Under the pieces are notes generated by a model that was not told the DNA's origin, did no database searches, and saw nothing but the letters and a program-made list of their open reading frames with translations. The position numbers and the translations under genes were made by a program. From Cryptomeria japonica (taxonomy: Eukaryota > Streptophyta > Pinopsida > Cupressales > Cupressaceae): a DNA stretch of 64,000 bases. Positions 46,301-56,988 of the stretch are shown here, piece after piece (position 1 is the stretch's first letter; the number at the start of each line of letters is the position of its first letter). The stretch is taken from NCBI RefSeq assembly GCF_030272615.1, contig NC_081406.1, positions 266,837,692 to 266,901,691 on the forward strand. The letters are read 5' to 3'.

Positions 46301-46940
46301 CAATTGGACAAACTTCTACCTCAAGAAGAGGGATTGATGAACATCTTATATAATTTGGTAGATCATCAAAGAGACTTGTGAATGTGAGCACTCTAGGAGG
46401 CCCTACAGATGAATTGGTTGATTACCTCGAAGGTTGCAGAGCTGCAAATATACTAGTCACTGCACTTGCATAGAAAGAGAAGCTCGTTTCCCTCCTTGTA
46501 ATGCTTATGTTTTGGATTTGGGGAATCTGGCAGTGCCCAATGTCTTTGTGGATGCTGATTTGATCAAAGCAATTTCTAGAAGGTATAATGTAAGATGGAA
46601 CATCGAAGAGGGCTGTTAATGCATTTTCTATGATCTTAAGAGGTTCGGGTGCCTCGGTATTATATAAAGCTCGTCGATGCCAGAATTCATTTTTTGGGAA
46701 GTGGGAGTAAGGCATAAGAAGATTTAATTTAAAATGAAATTGAATATGCAAAAGAGTGTAACCTTTTAGGAGATTGCACGCAGGGTTGCCAGAGTTCGAC
46801 GAAGCTTGCACACAAAGTTGCCAAAGGTCGACACAATTACTAATTCTAACTATCTACTAATACAAGCACAAGGATCCAAATCAGTCAAATCACGCAGGGT
46901 TGCCTCAACTTCTTTAGTGCTTGAACTAACGCACGGGATT
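43321..46940. other. Long spacer, no gene recognised
   Basis: Mostly AT-rich. A 130-codon open stretch on the minus strand (46422-46811) has no domain I recognise and no supporting context, so it is not called as a gene. Confidence 0.45.
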
Positions 46941-47215
46941 GATTGAGCAAATGATTTGTCCTCTTTTTTTTTTTTTTTTTTAAAGTAATGTCTATGGTCG
47001 TCGGAATTTTGATGAACGCGAGCACTTTTTTTCAAAAAAAACAAATTTCATTACTAATGCCTTCTCCGTCGAAACCAAATGTGAAATTATCGTCGGAATT
47101 CCGATGAATTCGGGTATTTAAAAAAAAAAAAATCAAATTTGGTCACAATATACCTTCTCTGTTGGAAACCTCCATTGGAAATCTCCATCGGAATTTTAGG
47201 CCAAATGTATTAGTG
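46941..47215. repeat. Poly-T tract and TCGTCGGAATT-type repeat fragment
   Basis: A T-run at about 46960-46980 is followed by two units with 'GTCGGAATTNNGATGAA' (about 46999 and 47094), the second palindromic (TCGGAATTCCGA). It resembles fragments of MITE-like DNA elements, but no terminal repeats were found. Confidence 0.35.
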
Positions 47216-47744
47216 AGGAACTTTGACGAATCTCATTGAATGTGCTAATTAACTCCCCAAACCTTTGAAAAACTATTGGCATATCTCAAAAAAATTTAAC
47301 AACCTTCTAATTTTTTTAATATGTTTTAGACCTTTTGACAGAATTATACATAGATATAAGATAGAATCTTGATAGGTCTGAGACCCTATTATTCTTAACA
47401 AGAGTGTTCCATAGAGTTTCCTAATGGGGGTACGAGGGGAGGCGGGGATGGAATTTCAGGGACCAAGGACCTAAATTTGGGGATGGTGAGGGGATGACAG
47501 AGGGATGGTAGAAGAGCGGTGGTGGTGGGGTGGTGTTGATATAAAAAATAGAGGCTGATTAAAATCTTAAAGGCAAAATCTACAATAGAACATCTCTATG
47601 ATTGCCCCAAGAAAGGCCAACTAGTCTTATGAGGTTAAAGGTTGCAATCAATATGTAATGGCATGTGCCATATAGCAAGTGACCTAGTGGAATCCTCGAC
47701 AAAGGTGGCATAGGTGGTGCAAGTGGTGTTATTGTGGGGGGACG
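47216..47744. repeat. Dispersed repeat R, copy 2 (interrupted by element D)
   Basis: Matches 39868-40405 up to 'GTGGGGGGACG', where D's LTR begins. This identifies the D insertion point inside the repeat. Confidence 0.88.
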
Positions 47745-50700
47745 TGTAATGCCCACCAAAATAACCTAGAGAACTTAACCAGCTATCATGAAAACAAAGA
47801 TAATAATTTTTATTTTTTTTACAACGCCTACTAATACAACATAATCAACTTACTACTCACAACCACCTAACATCCATTTACATGATTTACCATTGCGCAT
47901 CATGACAAAAGCACCAACCATGATACACAAGTGGAAATAAAACACATCATAACATCTATCTTCCCTAGGGTATCTCAACGTCATTTCTTTCACTGCTAAC
48001 CATCTGAACAACATAATAATAACTAATTGAATGCACACTATTTGTAATATCAATTATTCTTTCCATGCACATATGCAAAATCATTTCTAATCTATTCATG
48101 ATAATTACGATCTTCACTAATGCAACATCCCATTAACCCCATAAGGTTCATTTTAAAGCACCAATGAAAAATGTTCCTAATCCCAATCACTTTCTCAATT
48201 CTAACATCATAATCTATTACCAATACTAATTACCACATTCTTAATCTGTTCCCTAAGCTAGAATAGACACACGTACAACACTAATAGTAGCAACAAATTT
48301 TAATTAAAACAATCACATATATCAATATTACTAGGAGATTATGATTATACACACTGTAACATATCAAATTCTGATTAAAACAACACTCAATTAGCAAACC
48401 TGTCACTTCATACCCGAGATTTCTCTTCCCACTTCGGAACATGCCTCGACCTGCCACACATTCCTGCACTCAAATCTACTATGCTAGATACACACATTAG
48501 GTCTATCAATTGCTAGATAGGAGTTCAACATGCTATACCATATGATAACTTTAACTGGGTCAAACATCCACCAATGTACTTGCAAGGGTAAACATATAAC
48601 CTAGGAAAAGTGACAAGACTAGACAACTCAGAAGAGCCAGACCTAAGGGCTAGACCTATAGCCTTGGGGGCTCATCGCAGATGGCCTTGCCTACGTGAAT
48701 GCATAGAGACTTCATAATTCGACTTAGAAATCATATAAATTTATAAAAGTGGGTACACAACCCTTTCTAGGGCCTCATACCCTAGGCAGTTCTCTCGTCG
48801 GCTGCCACCCACTAAAGTGAAAGAGGGACGAAGTCTAATATAAATAGATTAATCACACATAGGGATCCCTACAATGATACTCAAAACAACATACTTCTAT
48901 GGATCAGGTATAGTATATAAGTACCAATCATATGTTATATGCAACACAAGAACAATGCACGAGAGACATACCCGATCCTCTTTAATAACTCTAATAACCA
49001 TTCAACATACAAGGAATAAATAGACTTAACTAATGTATCCAAGATCAACATAACATTTCACATGGAGGTACAACAAGTAGACATTCCATGGCCAATTCAG
49101 ATATACATTATTTACACCACATGCTAAAATAGTCTCGTTATACAACATATTACAATATGAAATACAAGAATAGCTAAAAGATATAACACCTCAAATTCTA
49201 GCATGTTCCTTAAGCACTAAACTTCATTACTCAACCAAAAGACATAAACACAGTAATGCTCAAATTATCATCTTTTGCAAAAATAATAAATAAACAAATA
49301 AATAATGATACCTTTAATCCATGAACTATTAAGGATATCTTTGAATAGCAATTTCCTACTATGAAATACTATAGAGAGCCCGTCCTTCACGTTAGTGCAG
49401 TAGACAATTTCACATTAATTATCACAACACTAACCATTATTTAGGAAATCTTATAGATTATGAGGAATATATTAGATCTTACGTGATCATATAAAAGACC
49501 TAAAATATTAAAATGTGTTCTTAAAATGGAACTTCCTTGTTTTTTGACATGAATCATTATATTGATTATCTTAGTGTTCTCTTAGATCAATGTAAATTCA
49601 CAATAATAATCTGCTCATTTGGAATCAAATAAGTACTTGTAACTGATATCCTAAGTTAAAGAAGGAAGGTTTAGGTATCCACATATGATGTCATTATTTC
49701 CTTTATCGTTTGTGAAATGAACATTAATCTATAAATTGAGCTGTCATGTCCAAGTACTAAAGTTGTAACAAGAACTTATGAGACAAATATATATAATTCT
49801 ATATCACTCACTCATCAAGATTAATTAATCTAACCAACTTAAAAAAACACATATCGGTTTTTAAATTACAATATTTTTTTTCCTTCTTACAATAAATAGG
49901 GATTGAAATGTCTAAATCGATCCCAAACAATTTGTAATTACAACTCAAATCAAGGTTACTAATGCAATGCCTTACTCCCATTAATATTGAGTGGTAACAC
50001 CAATATTTATCGTAAGATTATTACAAATTAAACCATTATTAATATTAATATTATTATTGTTAATAATGTTATAATATCACTATAACCATTATTAACAAAT
50101 AAGAAATCACCTACATAATCATTATTAATGTTCACTTAGTCATTAAAATAATTATCCCCTAGATTCCCACAATAATAATAATAATACAATTAATTACCAC
50201 TTCTAAATTATTATTATTTATTTTTGTTTATGGTGAAAATGGATAACAATAATAACAATATTGAAAGGCTAAATGAATCCAACCACTAAACCCTAGCCTA
50301 ACAATCAACAAAGATCCACCATAACATATGAAGATTACCTAAGACAATGCAAATAACTCAAAATCACAAAGATTATACCATCACATGTCCAATAGGGTTT
50401 TGATCTCCATTCTTCCTATCTCCATTGATCTTGCTTGATATATTTGCTCTCAGATTTTATATGCACAAGAGCTCAACAAAGAACGGAATGTGGTTGCAAG
50501 TAGGATCGTAGTGTAGCCAAGTCTTCAAGATTAGTCATTAGGGTTTGACAATGAAGGAAGCATCTCCTTAAATAGAAGACACAATATGAAATGGAGGGTT
50601 AAGATTGAGAGGTGTAAAAAGAGAGGTCGGCTAGGATTAGAGGGTAGGTAGAAGAAATAGTAAAATAATGAAAGAGGTAGGTAGTGTAGGAATTAAGAGA

Positions 50701-50994
50701 TGAATGACATGTGTCATGTGTAGAAAAAGCTAATGAATTAATTAAATAAATAAAGATTTATTTAATTAATAGAAGAAGTAGGATAATTAAATAAATAAAA
50801 ATATTTATTTAATTTAGGAAAAGGATAATTTAAATAAATAAATGTATTTATTTAAATGAGAAATAAGGCTAGAAGAGGATAAATGAATTAATTAAATAAA
50901 TAAAGATTTATTTAATTAATAGAAGAATTAGGCCTAGATAATTAAATAAATAAAATATTTATTTAATTAGACATGACAATTTTAGGTGTCTACA
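47745..50994 (-). repeat. 3' LTR of element D (3,250 bp)
   Basis: Minus strand TGTAGACACCTAAAATTGTC through GGGCATTACA. It is bounded on one side by the polypurine tract and on the other by repeat R. It contains no coding frame I can support; several short open stretches are chance. Near its 5' end are five AT hairpins (50737-50967). Unusually long, as in other Tat elements. Confidence 0.85.
50737..50967. repeat. Five consecutive AT-rich hairpins in D's LTR
   Basis: Palindromes at about 50737-50770, 50785-50812, 50827-50856, 50887-50920 and 50941-50967 are built from ATTAATTAAATAAAT or ATTTAAATAAATA and their complements. The linkers are G-rich (AGAAGAAGTAGG and similar). Comparable hairpins occur in C's LTR at 7130-7250. 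Confidence 0.85.
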
Positions 50995-51040
50995 TTTTGC
51001 CCCTCTTTGAGACAATGCGGCTTGTCGCGTTGTTTCAAAG
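50995..51040 (-). promoter_or_regulatory. Polypurine tract of D with 36-nt hairpin
   Basis: Minus strand AAAGAGGGGCAAAA abuts the LTR (TGTAGACA). The bases 51005-51040 pair as CTTTGAGACAATGCG with CGCGTTGTTTCAAAG around GCTTGT. The matching hairpin in C has a different loop but the same stem and length. Confidence 0.85.
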
Positions 51041-51240
51041 AAGATAAGATGAACTGATACAGAGTTACCCCAGAATGGGAATAATATGCCCCCTCGAGAG
51101 ATTGGATGAAAATGTCTAAAAAGATTACAGACAATCTCTCGATAAGAAGAAAAAGGCTAGAATGGATCGACCGGATAAAGTGACAAAGTCACGGGATAAA
51201 GAAGATTGACTTGGGAAATGAGGGCGAGGCTAGGGTAGGC

Positions 51241-51250
51241 TATAAGATAG
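51241..51250 (+). promoter_or_regulatory. Candidate TATA box of the antisense PMD gene
   Basis: GGCTATAAGATAG lies about 98 bp before ATG 51339. A start near 51272-51278 (TCATTGTCAT) would give a leader of about 65 nt rich in CAGCAG. Own-promoter transcription of an antisense accessory gene is known for the maize Grande element; its use here is an inference. Confidence 0.5.
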
Positions 51251-51521
51251 ACCACGAGCAGAAGACATCCTCATTGTCATCTACACCCTCACGAGATCAC
51301 AGTGCAGAGCGAGGAAAGAGCAGCAGCAGTCAGCAGCGATGGCTTTCGTACACAGATTCGACCATGTTCGCCGATTTCAGAGACCAGCAGAGGCAGGAGA
51401 GCCGGCAAGTACCACCAAACCTCCTTGTACTTTGACGCATTCAATTTTTGTCACTAATGCATACTAGGTAGCAATAAATGCGCTTAGGAATAGGGCACAA
51501 AAAAGTGCAAAAACGTGCAAT

Positions 51522-51749
51522 CGCGTCTGTGTTGGTGCCAGGCGCGTCTGTGTCGGTGCCAGGCACGTATGCGTTTGGAACCGCGTTTGTGCTTGATGCG
51601 GGCGCGTCTACGTCCTGGAGGGGCGTTTGTGTGCCAAAGTCGTGTTTGTGTATAATTTAGGCACGTTTATGTCAAACAGGCACGTTTGCATTGTGTAGGC
51701 ACGCTTGTGCAATCTATAGGCGCGTTTGTGAGTTTAAAACGCGTTTGTG
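51522..51749. repeat. Twelve-unit, about 20-bp-period array (CGCGTTTGTG core)
   Basis: Units start at 51522, 51543, 51564, 51582, 51603, 51622, 51641, 51662, 51681, 51700, 51721 and 51740, spaced 18-21 bp. The 10-bp core varies as CRCGTYTGTG while the following about 10 bp vary freely. The core is the reverse complement of the ACACAGACGC units in D's leader. Confidence 0.92.
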
Positions 51750-51881
51750 TCTGAAAATCCAAGGTTTTGGTCTTTTAGGTCAAATCGGCAGTTCTGTGAT
51801 GAACATACGCGGTCGATTGGATAAGCTGCTGAGAGGATACACTCAAGCAAGTCCTCTAGGAAGACTAGGATAGATTGAGGG

Positions 51882-52151
51882 ACTTTGTGATGAACAGGGA
51901 GCACCAAGATAGAGTACTTTGTGATGAACAGGGAGTACCCAAAGTATGAGCTGCACTTTGTGATGAACAGGGAGTGCAAGATGTGAGTAACACTTTGTGA
52001 TGAACAGGGAATGTCACACACGTAGTACTTTGTGATGAACAGGGAGCACTACTAGGATAGATAGCAACACTTTGTGATGAACAGTAAGTGTCACTAGGGT
52101 AGATAACCATATGCATTTAGATAGCAAGTAGCATTTTGTGATGAACAGTGA
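51882..52151. repeat. Seven-unit hairpin array with constant loop
   Basis: Core ACTTTGTGATGAACAGGGA at 51882, 51916, 51955, 51992 and 52027, with variants at 52069 and 52133; spacing 34-64 bp. The loop TTGTGATGAACAGGG is flanked by 5-nt arms that change together: GTACT/AGTAC, GCACT/AGTGC, ACACT/AGTGT and GCATT/AATGC. A partial copy lies at 51791-51806. TGT and ACA inside the loop can extend the stem. Confidence 0.92.
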
Positions 52152-53668
52152 ATGCCACGATGACTGACATGATTGAGTTGTTTGACTGCAGGAGTATTTG
52201 CCTATGCTAGAGTCACGGGAGAGATTCCCGTCCACACAGAGATTGCGACCGGAGTTGTCTTTTTAGGATAGAGCTGCCATCGAGGAGATGGGCCTTAGAC
52301 ATGTATTATATGTACCTGAGTTTCGGGCAAACATGGGTTTGCTGACTGCACTGGCGGAGAGATGGCACTTCGAGACATGCACTTTTCATTTGCCGATGGG
52401 GGAGATGACAGTGACCCTCGAGGATGTTTATAGGATTCTACACATACCGATCGATGGAGATTTGATCCCCTATGACCGAGATGGAGACAGAGAGGCTTTG
52501 AGACGGGTGTTCTAGGATCTCGGGCTAGAAATGAGAGTAGGGCATGTGGCATGGGATACCATGACTGCGACAGGGTTAGCTTTGCCAGCTGTGATTGGAG
52601 GAGCCATTAGTGGTTTCCTGTGTCCGGACAGGGCGACACGGGGATTGGCAGTGGGCTGGGGAGGAGCACTAGAGACATTGGTTACACATCACACCAGATA
52701 TGCATGGGGTCCATGTGTGTTGGCACACCTGTATTATGAGCTGCACCAGTTTGTCTACCATGGATCAGTGGGACTGGGTTGTGGAGTGACGCTTTTACAG
52801 GTTTGGGCATACAAGCATCTGCCTATCACACGGCCGATACACTTCAGGGGCAGAGGTCATGGGCGGAGCTTTGTTCACTTGTATGATATGATCACTTGGC
52901 AACCTCGGATTGGCAGGCTAGAGCACTAGAGGCGAGTGATAGATGACATTGACACAGTCATCTGGAGGCCGTATCTGGGGTGCGAGGAGTGGGAGGATGA
53001 TGCAGTGGAGCTGCCTTTCACCTTTCGGAGCAGATATTTGATTGGGTGAACACCCTATATACTGGAGAGGCAGCTGGTGGATCGAGTATGCAGACAGTAT
53101 GGCAGGATCCAGAGGATGCCACGAGGCTCGGGTATGTATGCCCGTACAGTCAGGGATCAGGTGCAGTTTGGACCGCTGTTGTCATATGATCAGGTAGTTA
53201 CACAGCTGGCAGAGATGGTGCCCCTACCCTGGGATATGTGGCCGGAGATTGAGGATGCAGGTATGGATGCAGAGTACTCGGCATACTGGGTAGAGCATCC
53301 GTTCCCACGGTTGACAGATCCAGGAGAGCTACTGGAGGGAGAGGTAGGAGGAGACGATGATGATGATGGTGGAGGCGATGGAGGACGTAGGAGCAGGCTA
53401 CGCATATGTCTTGCGAGCCGGAGAGGAGATCGCCTACTGGAGGGACCTGTATTATGGTGCCATGCCAGCAGATCAGCGGGCGAGGAGCTTCCATAGACCA
53501 TCGCGTACAGCGACAGCTACGGGAGGGAGCCGGAGGAGACAAGCATCGAGTGGTGGGGTCATGGGTCCACCACCACCACCAGACAGGCAGGGTGATCCTG
53601 GAGCGGGTCCTTCTAGAGCTCAGACTCCGTCAAGGCCAGGCGGCTCCGAGGGAGGGAGTTCATCATAG

Positions 53669-55126
53669 CCATAGAGGGCTCCCTTGTATCAGTATTTGTA
53701 CCATTTTTGTATTGTAGACACCTGCGGGTGATTTTGTAGCCATATGATTCTTTTGACATCATTGTATCATGACACATTTGATTATATATGAGAGATGATT
53801 CATTTTTGCGGCAGCTATATGCATGTGTACCTATGTGATGAGGTGTTCTTATGTGATGCTTATGATATGGATGCTTATATGATGCAATGCAGTATATATT
53901 TTTGTTCTTTTATATTGTATATGTAATGTATGATGCAAATGTGAATGTATGTAATGCAGATGAATATGAAAAAAATGCAAATGTAAATTGTGCTAACAGG
54001 TGTTGTGTGCAGGATGTGATGTAATTGTGATATCTACATGTATGTATGAAATGCTTATATGTGGTAATGCAGGTGCAACTATATGAAATGCAAATATTTT
54101 TGGTGTGTCATTATACTCAGTCATGTGATAGCAAGCTACGCGGACTCAAGAAGGACGATGGAAGTCAATCAAGAAAGGGGGATGGAAGACAGAAGATATG
54201 AAAGTGAAAGAGCTTCTTGTGCATTATCATCATTGAGCTTTATTATGGCAAGTAGGTTATGACAATCAAGGCATTTGTTCAACCCAGAAAGTCATTGTAC
54301 CTATTTGCATGGGGATAAGACAGTCACAAACAAGGAATGCCCCAGTTCATACTAGACTCACAGTGTCCTCATATCCTTGGACAAGTCATAGCATTACTAA
54401 GAGACAATCCATAGACAGCAAATGCAAATAGGTGACGATACCCCATCCTCGCCTTTCTAGTCAAAGACATCCTAGAGATAGAATCTCTAGTCAGAGACAT
54501 CCTGGAAAAGCTAAAAGACATGTCACCAAAAGATAAAATCAAAAGAAAACCAAGACTTGACACCAACATCCACTGTAGTCCTCAAGTTTAGTGTCTCTTG
54601 TCACTTGTATAAGTCTTATTTGATTGTGGTCACAATGTTCACTTTCACAAAAAGGATAGATTAACACAGAACCATATGTTGTCTGAGTCTGTTGAAAGAT
54701 TTGATTTTGTTGAAGCCCATTGTTGCTGCTGTGTCTCATCTGAAACTGACTGAATCCATGAAACTGATACTTTATTGCGGAGAAGACAAACTTTATTGCG
54801 GATCTTGTGATGCAAATGTTGCTTTATTGCGGATTGTGCGCGGATAGACTTGAAGAAAGCTGGAAGAAACTGTACTCCTCAAAACATGTGATGTCCTCAG
54901 TTCCACACCCATCACTAGACGTAGGAATTGCCTTAGCCACAGATAAGATCTGACTTATTATGGATGGAAAGGGAGTGAAAAGGGAGGGTTTATTATGAAT
55001 GGCTAACCAATCTTGGGTAGATCAATAACAAGCCATGATGGGAATGAGTAAGTTTTATTGTGAATGAATAGGTTGTGAGTGTGTGCAAAGTGAAGGATGA
55101 AAGGGAATCCTGAAGGAGGGAGGAGC
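53669..55126. other. D 3' internal region between PMD gene and integrase, gene-free
   Basis: No further gene was recognised. CTTTATTGCGGA repeats three times at about 54772-54828; on the minus strand each gives AATAAAG, so it could offer poly(A) signals. The PMD gene would end its transcript somewhere before this. Confidence 0.6.
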
Positions 55127-55149
55127 AATGTCTCTACGCATGGCGCTGG

Positions 55150-55295
55150 TGACCCAGTTTTCACCATGGTACTTGCCCAGGGCGCCACCGAAGTGGTTTT
55201 CACCGTTGGACGAAATTATTTCTCTTTACTTTTTTCAATTTTTCAATTTTTTTGTGTCACAAGGCGCCTGTTTGCCAGGTTTTCACCAAGTAACG
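55150..55295. repeat. Three-unit 'GGCGC, stem, TTTTCACC' repeat in element D
   Basis: Units have GGCGC, then stems CTGG-TGAC-CCAG, CCAC-CGAA-GTGG and CCTG-TTTGC-CAGG, then TTTTCACC. The first two are joined by GGTACTTGCCCAG, as in element C at 9796-9885. Stem sequence changes while pairing is kept. Confidence 0.8.
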
Positions 55296-55358
55296 ATTTT
55301 TTTGTATTTTTGAATTTTTTGATTTTTTTGTATTTTTGAATTAAGATATTCCAATGAG

Positions 55359-56988
55359 CTATGTGTAGAACCTGCGAAGGTGCATGCTGATGATAGGATC
55401 CTCCAAAGGTTCACCTTCTGTAGTTGAGAGCTGATATGCCCCAGATCCATAGGCTGTTGTGATGATGTAAGGACCAAGCCAGTTTGGTTCAAACTTGCCC
55501 TTCTTTTCTCTGTCTTGTTGATTCTTAGGATTTTCTCTGAGAACCAAGTCACCTACCTCAAATGTGCGAGGCTTGACTTTGTGATTGTAGCTACGACTCA
55601 TTCATTGTTGGTAAGCCTTAAGATGATTAAAAGCAGTTTGTCTCCATTCATCCAGCAGTTCTAATTCTTGTAAGCAAGAGACCCTATAGTCTTCATCGTT
55701 GATGATGTTTCGCAAAGAGACCTGTAAAGAAGGTAACTCGACCTCAATAGGCAAGATGGCTTCAGGGCCATAGACAAGTGAGTAGGGTGTAGCTCCTGTA
55801 GGTGTGCGGACACTTGTGCGATAGGCCCAAAGTGTAGGATTGAGCTGGATATGCCAGTTACGGCCAGCGTCGTCGACTGTCTTTTTGAGGATTTTAAGAA
55901 TTGTTTTGTTAGACGCCTCAGCTTGGCCATTACCTTGGGGATAATATGATGTGGAGAAACGATGGGAAATATGGAAGCGGTCACAGAGTTCATGAACATC
56001 CTGATTTTTGAAGGGACGCCCGTTATCAGTAATAATGGAATTGGGAATACCATATCGGCAAATGATGTAGTTCAGGATGAAGGTAGCAATTTGTGTCCCA
56101 GTGACTTGTGTGAGAGGCACGGCTTCAATCCACTTTGTGAAATACTCTGTGGCTATGATAATGAATTTATGACCATTGGAAGAAGGAGGGTGAATCTTGC
56201 CTATGAGATCGAGTCCCCACTGACAAAAGGGCCAAGGAGACGCAAGTGGTTGTAGTATTTGTGCTGGTGCACGTATGAGATCTCCATGAATTTGACATTG
56301 CTTACATTTCTTGACAAACTGATATGAGTCTTTTTCCATATTGGGTCAGTAATATCCAGTCCTGATGAGTTTCTTGGCTAAGGTAGGACCAATAGTATGC
56401 GGACCACATATCCCTTCATGCACTTCATGTAACGCAATCTGAGCTTCGTCGCTTTCTAAACATCTAAGAAGAGTGCCATCTAGACCTCGTCGGTATAGGA
56501 TATCAACTAGAATGACATATCAAGAGTATTGGCGAATGAAAGTGCGGCGTTGGTTGTTCGATAGATCAGGAGGTAAGATGTTGTCACGAAGATATGTGAA
56601 TATGGAACCATATAACTGGGATTCGGGACCAACAACGCATATCATTTCAGTAGGAGTGATCTCATATGAAGGAATCAATAGGTTGTCTACCAGGAACTCA
56701 TAGTAGGTTTCATTTTGAGGCAGGTCAATTAGTGAAGCAATTGTAGCCATGGCATCTGCAGCACGATTCTGCTCTCTTGGTATCTGCTCAAAATCTATCT
56801 TTGCGAAATGTTGTTTTAAATCCTCTACCAGTTCTTTGTAAGGCATTAGTTTTTCATCTTTTGTTTGGTAATCATCAGTTGCTTGATGGATGACAAGTTG
56901 AGAATCCCCAAAAACACGAAGTTCCTGGATCTTCCACTGAACTGCAATTCGTAATCCAGTTGTTAATGCCTCATATTCTGCTATATTG
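55359..56988 (-). pseudogene. Element D: end of second RNase H, linker and integrase
   Basis: After a frameshift near 56995, the archaeal-type RNase H continues with 'NNIAEYEALTTGLRIA' and 'VFGDSQLVIHQA', ending in 'QNRAADAMATIAS'. The integrase follows: zinc site (H-x3-H in 'HEVHEG', C-x2-C in 'CKQCQIHG'), catalytic Asp in 'WGLDLIGK', Asp in 'IITDNGRPF' and Glu in 'GNGQAEASNK', all present. The C-terminal GPY-type module has 'NWLGPYIITTAYGSGAYQL'. Integrase would insert the cDNA into host chromatin. Stops are three TGA codons (56520, 56340, 55602), explained by CGA or TGG changes. Ends at 55359. Confidence 0.9.

Larger units (their letters stand above)
51405..52191 (+). other. Proposed GC-AG intron of the PMD gene, holding two arrays
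   Basis: The donor reads GAGCCG|GCAAGT and the acceptor TTGTTTGACTGCAG|GAG. Removing these 787 nt joins the exons in phase. GC-AG introns are a minor but regular plant class with this GCAAGT donor. The 20-bp-period array and the hairpin array both lie inside. It is supported by frame and consensus only; a different first exon remains possible. Confidence 0.45.
51339..53668 (+). pseudogene. Antisense PMD (plant mobile domain) gene of element D
   Basis: Runs opposite to gag-pol. Proposed exon 1 is 51339-51404 (22 codons, GCGATGGCT start context). Exon 2 opens at 52192 after GACTGCAG, in phase, and runs through ATG 52204. The PMD core (about 52290-53110) reads 'LTALAERWHFETCTFHLPMG', 'TLEDVYRILHIPIDGDLI', 'WAYKHLP' and 'ILERQLVDRVCRQYG', matching the MAIN/MAIL-type domain family (PF10536), which also occurs in plant transposons. 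The C-terminal part is acidic (Asp run), then Pro/Gly/Ser-rich to 53668. Lesions are TAG at 52264, 52513 and 52927, TGA at 53047, and a frameshift in the GAT run near 53360; each stop is one transition from CAG or CGA. Host PMD proteins act in the nucleus in gene and transposon silencing; a TE-borne copy could be a decoy, but that is untested. Confidence 0.82.

Noticed and set aside
46422..46811. Minus-strand 130-codon frame as a host gene
   Set aside because: No recognisable domain, no neighbouring exon, promoter or repeat context; chance length is plausible.
47745..50994. Genes inside D's long LTR
   Set aside because: Open stretches near 47853-48053 and 48281-48469 are short, lack domains and lie within a repeat that is non-coding in this element type.
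51882..52151. CRISPR-like array (constant repeats with variable spacers)
   Set aside because: The genome is plant, unit spacing is uneven (34-64 bp), spacers are not uniform, and the variable bases form stems with each other. It is part of a retrotransposon.
53190..53542. Minus-strand frames rich in Ser, His and Pro opposite the PMD C-terminus
   Set aside because: Produced by the GAT/GAG-rich plus-strand sequence; the plus-strand frame is the real one.
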